Shown here one piece after another: positions 44,489 through 53,536 of a stretch of 64,000 nucleotides of DNA. The translations under genes and the position numbers were made by a program. Under the pieces are notes generated by a model. It made no database searches. It had not been told where the DNA came from and saw only the letters and a program-made list of their open reading frames with translations. The stretch is from the NCBI GenBank assembly GCA_021792555.1, contig JAJYUL010000007.1:44221-108220 (forward strand). The letters are read 5' to 3'. Positions within the stretch are counted from its first letter, which is position 1, and every line of letters starts with the position of its first letter. The DNA is from Pseudomonadota bacterium (GTDB taxonomy: Bacteria > Pseudomonadota > Gammaproteobacteria > Steroidobacterales > Steroidobacteraceae).

Positions 44489-45850
44489 CTACTTATCCTG
44501 CTCGATGTAGCGATCCAGCTCGCGATGAAAATGCCGCACGCGCTGCTCCTGCTCGCCCCACAATGGACCGCGGAACCCCCGCGAACGGATGCCGCGCTGC
44601 TGGATCGGCAGCAGCTCAGAGTCCTGATCGAGCACTTCACCGAGGTTCGGCTTCTGCCCGAGCGGCACATGCACGATATCCGGGCGTGTTGCGCCGGTGA
44701 CATCGATGCCTTCCGGCAGTCCCATCCAGGCCGGCACGGTGTAGTCCGGGTCCTCGACGTGGCGGTAGAGGATCATCGTGTCGTAATAGAACTGCTCCGG
44801 ATCGCTCGGATGCGGCAGGAAGCGCATGATGAACACCCCTTCCGGATGCATGCCCATCTGCACGTTCGGGAACAGCCCGGTCGCCCAGCTGTCGGTAAGC
44901 TGCCCGTCGGTGAACCGATCATAGTGCGTCAGCCCGACACGACGCGCCCGCGCACGCTTCGCCTGCTGCACCGCCGCGCGCACTTCACGGGCGGTGCCGC
45001 TGAAGGCGGCCGCATCGATGCCGGCTTCCTTCAGCATGAACTGCAGGTACGGATCGACGCGCTCCTGATCCGGAACCCGGTGCGACTTGACACAGATCGG
45101 CACGATCATGCGACTGGCGCCGTTTGGATAAAGATCGTACTGACTGAAGTCCTCCATGACGCCCTGTGTCTGCGGGTGCACCCACGGCAGATGATAGGTC
45201 TCGTAAAACGCATCCACGCCCGTCTTCCAATTCGCGCGCCAGGCGCTGCGCACGTGGTGAACCACATGCATCTTGTCGATTTCGTAGTTCTCGATATAGC
45301 CTGCCGGCAGCCCCAGGTACTCGTGCAACGGGGGCGCCCTGCCGTCCATGTTGATGAATATCAGCCCCGCGTGCACTGCACAGCGGACCTCGGTCAAACC
45401 CGGGCGATGCGCGATCAGCCGCGGATTGAACGTCTCCTCATCCGTGATCCGCTGCAGCTTGCCGTCACAGCCGAACTGCCAGCCGTGAAACGTGCAGGTG
45501 AAGCGCGCAACGCTGCCGCGCTCGTTCATGCATACGCGATTGCCGCGGTGCGGGCAGACGTTGTAGAAGGCCTTGACCGTCCCGTCCGGCTGACGCGAGA
45601 TGATGAATTCCTCGCTGCCGATCTCGAATACGAAGTAATCACCTTCCTCAGCAACATCGCTCGTCACTCCGGCAAGCAGCCAGACGCGCGGCCACAGTCG
45701 TTGCCACTCCAGATCCATGAACTCGCGCGTGTAGTAGCGCGCCGGATCGGGCACATCGAGTCCGTCGTCGACGGGCGGCTGCTTTGCCTCGAGCGAATCT
45801 GCAGGCGCCCCGAGATTCATCGGCCACTCGACTTTGTAATTTACGGCCAT
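44489..45850 (-). CDS. Rieske non-heme iron oxygenase, alpha subunit (2 of 3)
   Basis: A 453-residue oxygenase. Rieske motif C99PH101 ... C119TFH122; mononuclear iron site DAFYETYHLPWVHPQ with His220 and His225 and Asp213 nearby. It is related to oxygenase 1 over its N-terminus (YYTREFMDLEWQRLWPRVWLLAG) and C-terminal SRGFRGPLWGEQEQRVRHFHRELDRYI, so these two are paralogues. No beta subunit. A GGAG precedes the ATG. Part of the operon Rieske 3, HMGS-DUF35, thiolase, SDR, Rieske 2, ThuA, VOC. Confidence 0.92.
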   Translation of the reverse strand: MAVNYKVEWPMNLGAPADSLEAKQPPVDDGLDVPDPARYYTREFMDLEWQRLWPRVWLLAGVTSDVAEEGDYFVFEIGSEEFIISRQPDGTVKAFYNVCPHRGNRVCMNERGSVARFTCTFHGWQFGCDGKLQRITDEETFNPRLIAHRPGLTEVRCAVHAGLIFINMDGRAPPLHEYLGLPAGYIENYEIDKMHVVHHVRSAWRANWKTGVDAFYETYHLPWVHPQTQGVMEDFSQYDLYPNGASRMIVPICVKSHRVPDQERVDPYLQFMLKEAGIDAAAFSGTAREVRAAVQQAKRARARRVGLTHYDRFTDGQLTDSWATGLFPNVQMGMHPEGVFIMRFLPHPSDPEQFYYDTMILYRHVEDPDYTVPAWMGLPEGIDVTGATRPDIVHVPLGQKPNLGEVLDQDSELLPIQQRGIRSRGFRGPLWGEQEQRVRHFHRELDRYIEQDK

Positions 45851-45886
45851 GGCTTTTCACTCCTCAGACATTCGCGAGCCAGTTGC

Positions 45887-46792
45887 TCACCGCGATCGCG
45901 GCACACTGAAATACTCCGGCATCCCGGCTGGCCAGACGTCACCGAGCTGATTATTGCCGCCATCGACGACCATAACCTCACCGGTGATGAACTTTGCCGC
46001 AGGCGCGGCCAGATACACCACGGCCTGCGCGACATCCACCGGATCGCCCAATTCGCGCAACGGGTTGGAATAGCGGAACATTTCGGCGGCCTGACGCTCG
46101 TACACGTTGAGTCCCTCTGTGTTTATAGACCCTGGAGAGACGCAATTGACCCGGATGCCGAGCGGGGCCCATTCCGTCGAGAGCGTCTTCGACAGATAGA
46201 TGACGCCAGCGCGTGCCGCGCAGGTGTGCGCAACTTGCGGCATGCCGCGCCACACGTTGGCGACGATATTGACGATGTTTCCGGACTGCTTGCGCGTCGA
46301 CCAGCGCTGCGCCGCAGCCTGCATCATGTACCAGGTCCCATTCAGGTTGGTATCGATGACGGCTTTCCAGCCCTTCACGCTGAAGTCGATGGCGGCCTGT
46401 GGGAACTGCCCCCCGCCGTTGTTGACCAGCGTGTCGAGTCGGCCGAAGCGCTCGAACACCTCGTCCATGAGGCGGGCCACCGCATCCGGGTCACGTATCG
46501 TCATCGGGATGCCAACCACCTCCCGATTGAGATGGCGGTGGATGCCGTCGATCGTTTCCTTCAGCTTCTCCTGGCGCCGGCCGCAGATCGCGACGTTCGC
46601 GCCGAGGCGGGCACACACATACGCGATGGCGCGGCCGATCCCGCTGCCGCCGCCGGAGATCAGTACGGTCTGTCCATCGAGCAGACCATCACGGTACACG
46701 AGTGAGCGTGTGGCCAGCGTCTCATCGGACAGCCCCCATGGCTTCACGCCACCTTCCTCTGCGCGTGCTGATGACATCGTTGGTTCTTTCAT
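45887..46792 (-). CDS. SDR-family protein (4), 2,4-dienoyl-CoA-reductase-like, lacking Tyr and Lys
   Basis: A 301-residue SDR with an N-terminal extension of about 40 residues. The cofactor motif is ISGGGSGIGRAIAYVC, then NNGGGQFP. The usual YxxxK region reads HTCAARAGVIYLSKTLSTEWAP, with no Tyr and Arg in place of Lys. This arrangement is seen in the 2,4-dienoyl-CoA reductase/peroxisomal enoyl reductase and related AtuG-like groups, which do not rely on the classical pair. A role in reducing an unsaturated acyl-CoA is inferred. Confidence 0.86.
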   Translation of the reverse strand: MKEPTMSSARAEEGGVKPWGLSDETLATRSLVYRDGLLDGQTVLISGGGSGIGRAIAYVCARLGANVAICGRRQEKLKETIDGIHRHLNREVVGIPMTIRDPDAVARLMDEVFERFGRLDTLVNNGGGQFPQAAIDFSVKGWKAVIDTNLNGTWYMMQAAAQRWSTRKQSGNIVNIVANVWRGMPQVAHTCAARAGVIYLSKTLSTEWAPLGIRVNCVSPGSINTEGLNVYERQAAEMFRYSNPLRELGDPVDVAQAVVYLAAPAAKFITGEVMVVDGGNNQLGDVWPAGMPEYFSVPRSR

Positions 46793-46814
46793 TTCCTGCT
46801 CGAGCGTTCGGGCA

Positions 46815-48014
46815 TCATGTTGTCAGTCCGAATATGGCGATACTCGCCACGTTGCGGTTGGGTATGCCGCCAAGATTGTGCGCCAGGCCGATTGCCGGCG
46901 CAGCGAGCTGGCGCTCCCCGGCGCGGCCGAGTAGCTGCAGATACACCTCGTACGCCATGCGCAGTCCGGTCGCGCCGATCGGGTGGCCGAAGCACTTCAA
47001 GCCGCCGTCGATCTGGCACGGAATGGCCCCGTCCCGATCGAAGCGCCCGTCGAGCACGTCGTGCGGCGCCATGCCCTCCGCGGAGAGCCCCAGGTCCTCC
47101 ATCAGGACGAGCTCGGTGATCGAGAAGCAATCGTGCACCTCGATCATATCGATCTGCTCGGCCGGGCGACTGATGCCCGCCTCCTGATACGCGCGTGCCG
47201 CGGCAATCCGCGTCGTCAGCGTGTGACTGCCATCCCAGGAGCAGTGCCCCATCTCGACACCGTTGCTGGTGGCAAGCTGCAGCGCCTTGATCGTGACCAG
47301 ATCGCGCTTGCCGAGCGCGCGTGCGATCGCCGGTGTCGTCACGATGGCGCAGGCCGCGCCGTCGCTCACGCCACAGCAGTCCAATACCCCGAGGGGGTAG
47401 GAAATCATCGGTGCGGCGAGCACCTGCTCCTCGGTGATGCGGTTGCGCAGATGCGCCTTGGGATTACGCGCGCCGTTATCGTGACTCTTGCAGGAGATAT
47501 GCGCCATCGCCCGACGCAACTCCGCCATGGAGTACCCGTGGCGGGCCGCGTAGGCACTCGCAAGCTGAGCAAAGGCACCCGGAGCGGTGCTCGAGGGCAG
47601 GTACAGATCCTCGAACGTCCCCTTGGTGCGCTCCGGCAGACCCGCGTAACCGGTGTCCTTGAGCTTCTCGACGCCCATGGCGAGAGCAATATCACACGCG
47701 CCGCAGGCCACGGCGTGCGCCGCGCCGCGCAATGCCTCGGTGCCGGTGGCACAGAGGTTTTCCACCCGAGTGACCGGTATGTTGGCGAGGCGCAGCCCCA
47801 TCGCGAGCGGCAGCGAGGACTTGCCGGTGCTTTGCTCATCGAAAAAGATGCCGAGCCACGCCGCCTCGAGACGGTCACGATCGATGCCGGCATCGGCCAG
47901 CGCTTCGCTCAGCGCCTCCAGCATCAGATCGTCCGGGCCACAGTCCCAGCGCTCGCCGAATTTCGAGCAACCCATCCCGAGAATTGCCACCTTGTCGCGG
48001 ATACCCTGTGCCAT
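46815..48014 (-). CDS. SCP-x/SCP2-type thiolase
   Basis: A 399-residue thiolase-like acyltransferase of the SCP-x type. Catalytic Cys lies in VENLCATGTEALRG, His in IEVHDCFSITEL and a second His in GGLKCFGHPIGATG. This family often works with a DUF35/OB-fold partner, and here the next gene upstream in the operon encodes a protein with such a domain, eight bases away. It would cleave a branched or ring-attached 3-oxoacyl-CoA. Confidence 0.9.
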   Translation of the reverse strand: MAQGIRDKVAILGMGCSKFGERWDCGPDDLMLEALSEALADAGIDRDRLEAAWLGIFFDEQSTGKSSLPLAMGLRLANIPVTRVENLCATGTEALRGAAHAVACGACDIALAMGVEKLKDTGYAGLPERTKGTFEDLYLPSSTAPGAFAQLASAYAARHGYSMAELRRAMAHISCKSHDNGARNPKAHLRNRITEEQVLAAPMISYPLGVLDCCGVSDGAACAIVTTPAIARALGKRDLVTIKALQLATSNGVEMGHCSWDGSHTLTTRIAAARAYQEAGISRPAEQIDMIEVHDCFSITELVLMEDLGLSAEGMAPHDVLDGRFDRDGAIPCQIDGGLKCFGHPIGATGLRMAYEVYLQLLGRAGERQLAAPAIGLAHNLGGIPNRNVASIAIFGLTT

Positions 48015-48022
48015 AGCCGCAG

Positions 48023-49486
48023 TCAGACCTTTTTTGCCTTCCAGAAATAGCGGCGGAACCCGCGCAGCCGATCGATGTCCTTCACCCGGAAGACGAACCT
48101 CACCTCGTCGCCCACCCGCAGCTCCCCCGGGTCGACGTCGGTAAACTCCATCAGCAGGTTGCCGCCCGACTCCAGCTCGACGTTACCGTACACGTACGGG
48201 GGCCGCGGCGAGTAGGCTTGCCAATCCTCGGTAAAGGTCTTGACCCGACCGATGGTTGCAGCGAGCGGGCACTCCTCCTGGGTATCGGTGCGACGGCAGA
48301 GCGGATTGACGCACACCCGGCTTTTCGGAAACTGCACGGTGCCGCAGTCGCGGCAGCGCCCGCCGACAAAGGCGTTCGTCTGGCGGCGCTTGCGCCAGGC
48401 GACGGTGTGCGCGGTGCGGTTGTCGCGCTCGGCGCGCATGCCGAAGTACGGCTCGAGCAGTCCGCAATGCGCGAGATAACGCGTGTAATACGGCTCCGGC
48501 TTGCCGGATCCGAGCCGTTCGGCGAGCGGCGCACGCGCCGCTCTGCCCGCAGCGTCGGCTGCGACCAATACCAGCGCATCGGCGCCCTGGCCGAAGCCGA
48601 CGAGCACGATGCGCTCACCGGGCTTAGCCGCCTCGAGCGCCGCGGCGAGCATCAGCAACGGATGGGCGGTGCCGGTATCACCGCACTGCGCATGGAAATC
48701 GTCCTGTAGCCGAGCGTTGCACAGTCCCGTCGCCTGGGCGAGACGTCGGACCGTTGTGCGGCTGCCGCTCATCACCAGGTGATCAACATGCTCGGGCTGC
48801 AGCGCGGCGCTCTGCAGCGCCCGCGCGATACTCTCCCCGACCAGTTTCATGATGCCCTCATCGCGGATCCAGCGCTCCTCGAGCGCGTAATCGAACCGCT
48901 CTGCGTTCATCCGATAGTGATCCACGAAGTCCGCCGCGAGGCTCTCGGCCGCCAGAATGACCGCGAGCGGCTCCATGCCCGCAGCGTGCGCATCGCGCAC
49001 AGTGAGCAGGGCCGTCGCGCCGGCTCCGAACTGCAGCTCCTGGGGGCTTGCCGGTCGGGCGAGGCGCGCATCGGTAGCCACGAGCAGTGCGGCCGCCCCC
49101 GCATCGCGCAGCGCGAGGTCGGCGAGCGCCGTGGTCGCCGACCGCAGGCTGCCCGTGCGATCGCTGGTGCGAATCGATTCGGGCAGACCGAGCGCGCTCG
49201 CCACCAGTGTTGCATTGCTCCGATCGGCAAACGGCAGGCTCGTCGAGGCGAGCGTGACCGATTGTACGCGCGGCTCGGGGTCGCGCAGCGCGCCAAGACA
49301 GTTCCGCGCGGCCTCCACTGCCATCGTGAGGGCGTCCTCATCCCAGTTGCATATCGCGCGCGCGCCCGAGACGGCCGCGCCGCCAGAGGGCCCGAGCCAC
49401 TGCAGCGCCTGCGCGATGCACGCTCGTTCCAGGCGCAGGTCCGGCACATAACTGCCGCAGGCAACGATGCTCGTCAGCGCGCTCAT
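48023..49486 (-). CDS. Degenerate HMG-CoA-synthase-like domain fused to a DUF35 zinc/OB-fold domain
   Basis: About 487 residues. The first 350 are a thiolase-fold HMG-CoA-synthase-like module (TLASTSLPFADRSNATLVASALGLP; VGFGQGADALVLV). Where archaeal HMG-CoA synthases have ACKAGTAAL the sequence is SLRSATTAL, so the Cys is Leu; the HQPN-type His/Asn segment reads SGSR. All catalytic residues appear lost. The C-terminal domain has a four-Cys zinc ribbon (GGRCRDCGTVQFPKSRVCVNPLC) and an OB-fold (VYGNVELESGGNLLMEF, LRVGDEVRFVF). I choose the ATG at 49486 over the track TTG at 49507. It likely serves as partner or scaffold of the neighbouring thiolase. Confidence 0.84.
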   Translation of the reverse strand: MSALTSIVACGSYVPDLRLERACIAQALQWLGPSGGAAVSGARAICNWDEDALTMAVEAARNCLGALRDPEPRVQSVTLASTSLPFADRSNATLVASALGLPESIRTSDRTGSLRSATTALADLALRDAGAAALLVATDARLARPASPQELQFGAGATALLTVRDAHAAGMEPLAVILAAESLAADFVDHYRMNAERFDYALEERWIRDEGIMKLVGESIARALQSAALQPEHVDHLVMSGSRTTVRRLAQATGLCNARLQDDFHAQCGDTGTAHPLLMLAAALEAAKPGERIVLVGFGQGADALVLVAADAAGRAARAPLAERLGSGKPEPYYTRYLAHCGLLEPYFGMRAERDNRTAHTVAWRKRRQTNAFVGGRCRDCGTVQFPKSRVCVNPLCRRTDTQEECPLAATIGRVKTFTEDWQAYSPRPPYVYGNVELESGGNLLMEFTDVDPGELRVGDEVRFVFRVKDIDRLRGFRRYFWKAKKV

Positions 49487-49493
49487 CGACCGG

Positions 49494-50705
49494 TCAGTTC
49501 TCGACAAACGGATCGAGCAGCGGCGGCACGCGCAGCGCCGCAGGCACCCGCTCGAGCCCGATCCGCCGATCCAGCTCCGTATGCCAATGGTAAATGCGAC
49601 GCTCCTGATAATTGAGCGGAATCCCCCTGAAGCCCGGCGTCATGACCGACTCCTGGATCGCCGCGGCGAACTGCAGGTCCTCATCGAGAATGCGATCGAA
49701 GTTCGCGATGCGCACCTTCCACAGCTCCGACGGCGGCCCGGCGCCCCAGTCGGGCGCGAACCAGTGGCACTCGATGCGCATGGTGCGGTCGGAAACCGGC
49801 CAGAAGAGCAGGAACGGGCAGCCGGTCGGGTCAACCGGCACGACCAGGTTCGGAAAGAAATTGAACGAGGGATTGTTGCGCGCGGAAATTTCCGTCGCAG
49901 TCTCGATCCGGCGCATGCCGCGGGTGCCCGGATCGACCCAGTCCGGGCGGCGGTTCGGCGTCACCATCAGCGAGTGGCCGCGCCGATACAAGGCGATCGT
50001 CGTGCCGCGGTGATCGAGAAACCGATCCACCGTGTTCTGGTGAATCGACTTCAGGTGATACACCTCTAAAAAAGCATCGAGCAGCACCTTGACGTTGCAG
50101 TTCACATCGACGCTCTGCTGCGAAACGAGCCGCCATTCGAGCGGCTGGAACTGCTTGAAGTATTCGAAGAATGGCGCAAAGTGCTGCTCGAGCGGCTCGG
50201 CGCTGGGATCCTCGTTGATGAACACCCAGCGGTAAAACCGCTCGCAGCGCACGGCGCGCAGCCCGCGGGTACACATGTCCAGGCCGACAAAGTCGCGCTT
50301 GTCGCGCAGGTTGATCAGCTGACCGTCCAAGCCGTAGGTCCAGCCGTGATACCCGCAGACGAAGCCCTGCACGCAGCCCTTGTCGCCCTTGACCACCGGT
50401 GCACCGCGGTGCTGGCAGGTGTTGTAGAACGCACGCACCACGTCGTCCTTGCCGCGCACGATGACGATCGGCGCGCCGGTTTTGCGCATCACCAGAAACG
50501 AGCCCGGCTCGGGAAGCTCATCGAGGTGGCAGGCATACAGCCAGCTGCGCCCCCACAGCCGCTCGCGCTCGAGCGCGAGAAACGCCGGGTCGACATAGCG
50601 GCCGGCGGGGATATCCGGCAATTGCGGAAACCCCTCCGGGGGCGCCGCCCGCTCGGCCTCATACTTCATGCCGTCGAGAAACCGCTTTACGGTTGCAGAA
50701 TCCAC
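49494..50705 (-). CDS. Rieske non-heme iron oxygenase, alpha subunit (3 of 3)
   Basis: About 403 residues. Rieske motif CQHRGAPVVKGDKGCVQGFVCGYHGWTY and mononuclear iron site LLDAFLEVYHLKSIHQNTVD. It is more distant from oxygenases 1 and 2, with the shorter N-terminus of carnitine- or choline-type monooxygenase alpha subunits. The track ORF reaches 50834, but the GTG at 50705 has AGAGGGG seven bases upstream, and the added residues look like promoter DNA. First gene of a seven-gene operon under operator copy B. Confidence 0.9.
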   Translation of the reverse strand: MDSATVKRFLDGMKYEAERAAPPEGFPQLPDIPAGRYVDPAFLALERERLWGRSWLYACHLDELPEPGSFLVMRKTGAPIVIVRGKDDVVRAFYNTCQHRGAPVVKGDKGCVQGFVCGYHGWTYGLDGQLINLRDKRDFVGLDMCTRGLRAVRCERFYRWVFINEDPSAEPLEQHFAPFFEYFKQFQPLEWRLVSQQSVDVNCNVKVLLDAFLEVYHLKSIHQNTVDRFLDHRGTTIALYRRGHSLMVTPNRRPDWVDPGTRGMRRIETATEISARNNPSFNFFPNLVVPVDPTGCPFLLFWPVSDRTMRIECHWFAPDWGAGPPSELWKVRIANFDRILDEDLQFAAAIQESVMTPGFRGIPLNYQERRIYHWHTELDRRIGLERVPAALRVPPLLDPFVEN

Positions 50706-50753
50706 CAGTGACCCCTCTGGCCAGCTGCGCCGACCCGCTTCATCGTCGCACCG

Positions 50754-50782
50754 ATTATAGACACCAATTACGCCAATAAGAA
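50754..50782 (-). promoter_or_regulatory. Promoter of the Rieske-3 operon
   Basis: On the minus strand: TTCTTA (50782-50777), 17 bases, perfect TATAAT (50759-50754). The -35 shares its first two bases with operator copy B, the same arrangement as at copy E. The 318-bp gap 50706-51023 holds this promoter, operator copies B and C, and the TonB-gene leader. Confidence 0.6.
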
Positions 50783-50798
50783 ACAGGCGTGACTGTTT
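50781..50798. promoter_or_regulatory. Island operator copy B: AAACAGGCGTGACTGTTT
   Basis: Perfect 6-bp inverted ends AAACAG and CTGTTT around a 6-bp centre. It overlaps the -35 of the Rieske-3 operon by two bases; the -10 begins 21 bases beyond it. Confidence 0.68.
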
Positions 50799-50906
50799 TT
50801 TTATGGCGAACGATGGCAGACTCCACAGCCGCATCGTGCGGCACCAGCCGGCGCTCGACGCCGCCCTGGCCGGCGCCGCTCCCCGGCACCATTCCTAAAA
50901 TAAAAC

Positions 50907-50924
50907 AAACCGTCCTGCTTGTTT
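50907..50924. promoter_or_regulatory. Island operator copy C: AAACCGTCCTGCTTGTTT
   Basis: Lies 100 bases before the TonB receptor ATG. A perfect TATAAT (50927-50932) on the plus strand begins two bases after it, so a bound repressor would cover the core promoter of the receptor gene. No good -35 is visible. Confidence 0.6.
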
Positions 50925-51023
50925 TTTATAATCAGCACCGTTAAGGTCGCGACTCTAGGCCGCACCCACACGGGCGGCACGAAGCGAACAGTGCACAACG
51001 TTCCAATTGGGGGTCCGAACCGT

Positions 51024-53525
51024 ATGAGCACGATCCGACAGAATGAGCGGAGCAACCGCCGCAGCGACCGTATCCCGTATCTTGTGTCTCTCGCGGTGAT
51101 GTCCGCGCTCATGCCGGGGCTCAGTCAAGCCAAGCCGGCTCAGCCGCCACCGACGCCCGCGCCCGCGGCCGCGGCACCGCCGCAGATGCAGCTGCAGGCG
51201 ATCGTTGTGACCGCAGAGCTGCGGCGCACCAATCTGCAGACGACCCCTATTGCGGTCACCGCAATTAATTCCCAAGAAATTCAACAACTTGCGCCCGTGA
51301 CGCTCGCCAATCTGGCGCGCATGGTGCCGAATTTCTCAGTCAATAGCGTCACCGGCTTCAATGCAGCCTCCTTCGCCATGCGCGGGGTCGGCAAGACCTC
51401 GAGCATTGTGTACAACTCCCCGCCGATCGGCGTGTTGCTCGACAATTTCGTCATGCCGAGCGTGTACACGCAGCTGCTCGACCCGTTTAACCTGGAATCT
51501 GTCCAGGTGCTGCGCGGCCCACAAGGCACGCTGTTCGGCGCCAACACCATCGGCGGCGTGGTCGACGTGAAAACCAAAGCGCCTTCCCTGTCACACATGG
51601 AAGTGGACGTGCAGGGCCAGACCGGAAGCTACAACACTTCGATCCTCCAGGGGGCCCTCAACATTCCCCTCATCAAGCATCGACTCGCCATGCGCCTGGT
51701 CCTCAGTCGGCATAAGGAGCAAGGCTGGATGCGCAACGGCGCGACGGACACCATCGGCGGGGTCACCTACAAAGGAAATGGCAACCGCGTCGGCGGCACC
51801 GACGTGACGACGATGCAGGGCGAGCTGCTGTGGCGGCCGAATTCGATGCTGCGCAGCCGCTTCATCTACACCCAGGTCGATGATAATTCCGCGACTCCGG
51901 CGGCGACCAACCTTACCCCGGATAGCAAGGCACCGGGCAGCAATCTGCCCTATTTCGTGTTCGCCGACCTCGGTCTTCTCGCCAGCAACACCGGCAACCC
52001 GCTCGATCGAGCCGGCACGAACAACCCCGGCGACGGCTACCTGATCAACATGGAACAGGGCCAGCATGTGAAGGCGCAGGGCTATCAGCTGAATACCCGC
52101 ATTCACTTTGATTTCGGCACCTTCACCTGGATACAGGGCTACTGGGGACAGAACGACTCCCTGGCATCGAACTACACCGGCGTAGTGGGCCCGATTTCCG
52201 TCTTCGACGCCAATCGCTCCGATCGGCGCAGCACATGGCAGGAGGAACTGCGCTTCGCATCCAAGCAGTTCGGACCGTTCAACTACGTCGCCGGCCTCTT
52301 CTATTACCATGACAACGACCGCTTTTGCGTCGCGCAGCTGCTTGGAATCTACCAGCTGCTCGGCGTTCCGGCGCCCCCGGGACTGCAGCCCGGCGGCTAC
52401 AACACAAACCCGCAGGTGCTCTGCAATGCGCAGCGCTCGCACCAGGCCGCCGCATACGGCCAGGCCAACTGGAAGCTGACGCGCGACACCACCCTCACGA
52501 TGGGCGCGCGCATCACCACGCAGCACAACAGCTGGATCGGTCGTCAGCAGGTATTCGTGCAGCAGCTGCCGTCACCGATCGGCGCGATCATACCGAGTTT
52601 CACCTGGCAGCAGCTCGGCAGCCTGATGAATGCCGGCGACTTCACCAAATACCCCTTCGGCGTAGTCACCAACAATCACACCTGGACGCAGCCGACCTAC
52701 AACATCACGCTGTCGCACAAGTTCTCGCCCAACATATTTGCTTACGGCACCTTCGCGCACGCTTTCGAGGCCGGCGCTTACAATGACCAGATCGGCACCA
52801 CCGGCACCCCGATCACTCCGGGAGAGGCCCAGCCCACCGCCCCGGAGAAAGCCAATTCGTTCGAGCTCGGCGTCAAGAGCGAACTCGACAACCGCCGGGT
52901 GCGCCTGAACGAGGCACTCTTCTACGTGCAATACAGCAACGTCATTCGCCAGGTCGTCGTTCCGGTGAAGAACATAAACGGAGCGGTCGGCGAGGAGACG
53001 CTGTTCCGCAACGCCGCGAAGGAAACCGCTTACGGCATCGAAAGCGAGCTGACCGCGCGCCTGACAGACAACCTGATGTTGAATCTCCCGCTGAGCTTCC
53101 AGCGCTGCTATTACAACAGCTTCGAGAGCAGCGGCGTGAACCTGTCACAACTGCCCGTGACTCGCTGCCCGAAATGGACCGGCACGGTGGATCTGAACTA
53201 CACGGTTCCGATGCGCGATTCGCTCGGTGGTCTGGACATCGACGTGTCGGAGAACTACGTCTCGAAGAACCTCGACACGTACTCCCTGGCGCTGCCGTAC
53301 GAGCCGTTCACCCAGACCTACCAGCAGGCGCGCGCGCTGCTCGACGCCTCGATCACCTATACCACACCCGATCACCGGCTGTTCGTACGCCTCGTCGGGC
53401 GCAACCTCACGAACAAGATCTACCTGGAGAACGCGCAGAACGTCGATCCGCTGTGGGTGTGGGGCTTCTACGGGGAGCCGCGCTACCTCGGCGTGCAGGT
53501 GGGCTACAAGTTCATCAGCAGGTAG
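51024..53525 (+). CDS. TonB-dependent outer-membrane receptor
   Basis: About 833 residues. After a signal peptide (LVSLAVMSALMPGLSQA) and a Pro/Ala linker comes the TonB-box-like QAIVVTAELRRTNLQTTPIAVTAI, the plug (LANLARMVPNF, SFAMRGVGKTSS, VQVLRGPQGTLFGANTIGGVVDVKTKAPS) and a 22-strand-type barrel ending in YKFISR rather than a terminal Phe. This resembles receptors of sphingomonad-like degradation clusters that import hydrophobic substrates rather than iron. The ATG at 51024 starts the signal peptide; the track start is upstream. Single gene under operator C, converging on the CoA-transferase gene. Confidence 0.9.
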   Translation: MSTIRQNERSNRRSDRIPYLVSLAVMSALMPGLSQAKPAQPPPTPAPAAAAPPQMQLQAIVVTAELRRTNLQTTPIAVTAINSQEIQQLAPVTLANLARMVPNFSVNSVTGFNAASFAMRGVGKTSSIVYNSPPIGVLLDNFVMPSVYTQLLDPFNLESVQVLRGPQGTLFGANTIGGVVDVKTKAPSLSHMEVDVQGQTGSYNTSILQGALNIPLIKHRLAMRLVLSRHKEQGWMRNGATDTIGGVTYKGNGNRVGGTDVTTMQGELLWRPNSMLRSRFIYTQVDDNSATPAATNLTPDSKAPGSNLPYFVFADLGLLASNTGNPLDRAGTNNPGDGYLINMEQGQHVKAQGYQLNTRIHFDFGTFTWIQGYWGQNDSLASNYTGVVGPISVFDANRSDRRSTWQEELRFASKQFGPFNYVAGLFYYHDNDRFCVAQLLGIYQLLGVPAPPGLQPGGYNTNPQVLCNAQRSHQAAAYGQANWKLTRDTTLTMGARITTQHNSWIGRQQVFVQQLPSPIGAIIPSFTWQQLGSLMNAGDFTKYPFGVVTNNHTWTQPTYNITLSHKFSPNIFAYGTFAHAFEAGAYNDQIGTTGTPITPGEAQPTAPEKANSFELGVKSELDNRRVRLNEALFYVQYSNVIRQVVVPVKNINGAVGEETLFRNAAKETAYGIESELTARLTDNLMLNLPLSFQRCYYNSFESSGVNLSQLPVTRCPKWTGTVDLNYTVPMRDSLGGLDIDVSENYVSKNLDTYSLALPYEPFTQTYQQARALLDASITYTTPDHRLFVRLVGRNLTNKIYLENAQNVDPLWVWGFYGEPRYLGVQVGYKFISR

Positions 53526-53536
53526 ACACAGGAGGC

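Noticed and set aside
43886-46705. 939-codon plus-strand ORF
   Set aside because: It is antisense to the ThuA, Rieske 2 and SDR 4 genes, is Arg/His/Leu-rich with no recognisable domain, and arises from high-GC third-position bias.
46815-48014. Ltp2-type retro-aldolase instead of thiolase
   Set aside because: The N-terminal catalytic Cys and the GHPIGATG His are present, so a working thiolase is the simpler reading, though the DUF35 partner keeps the alternative open.
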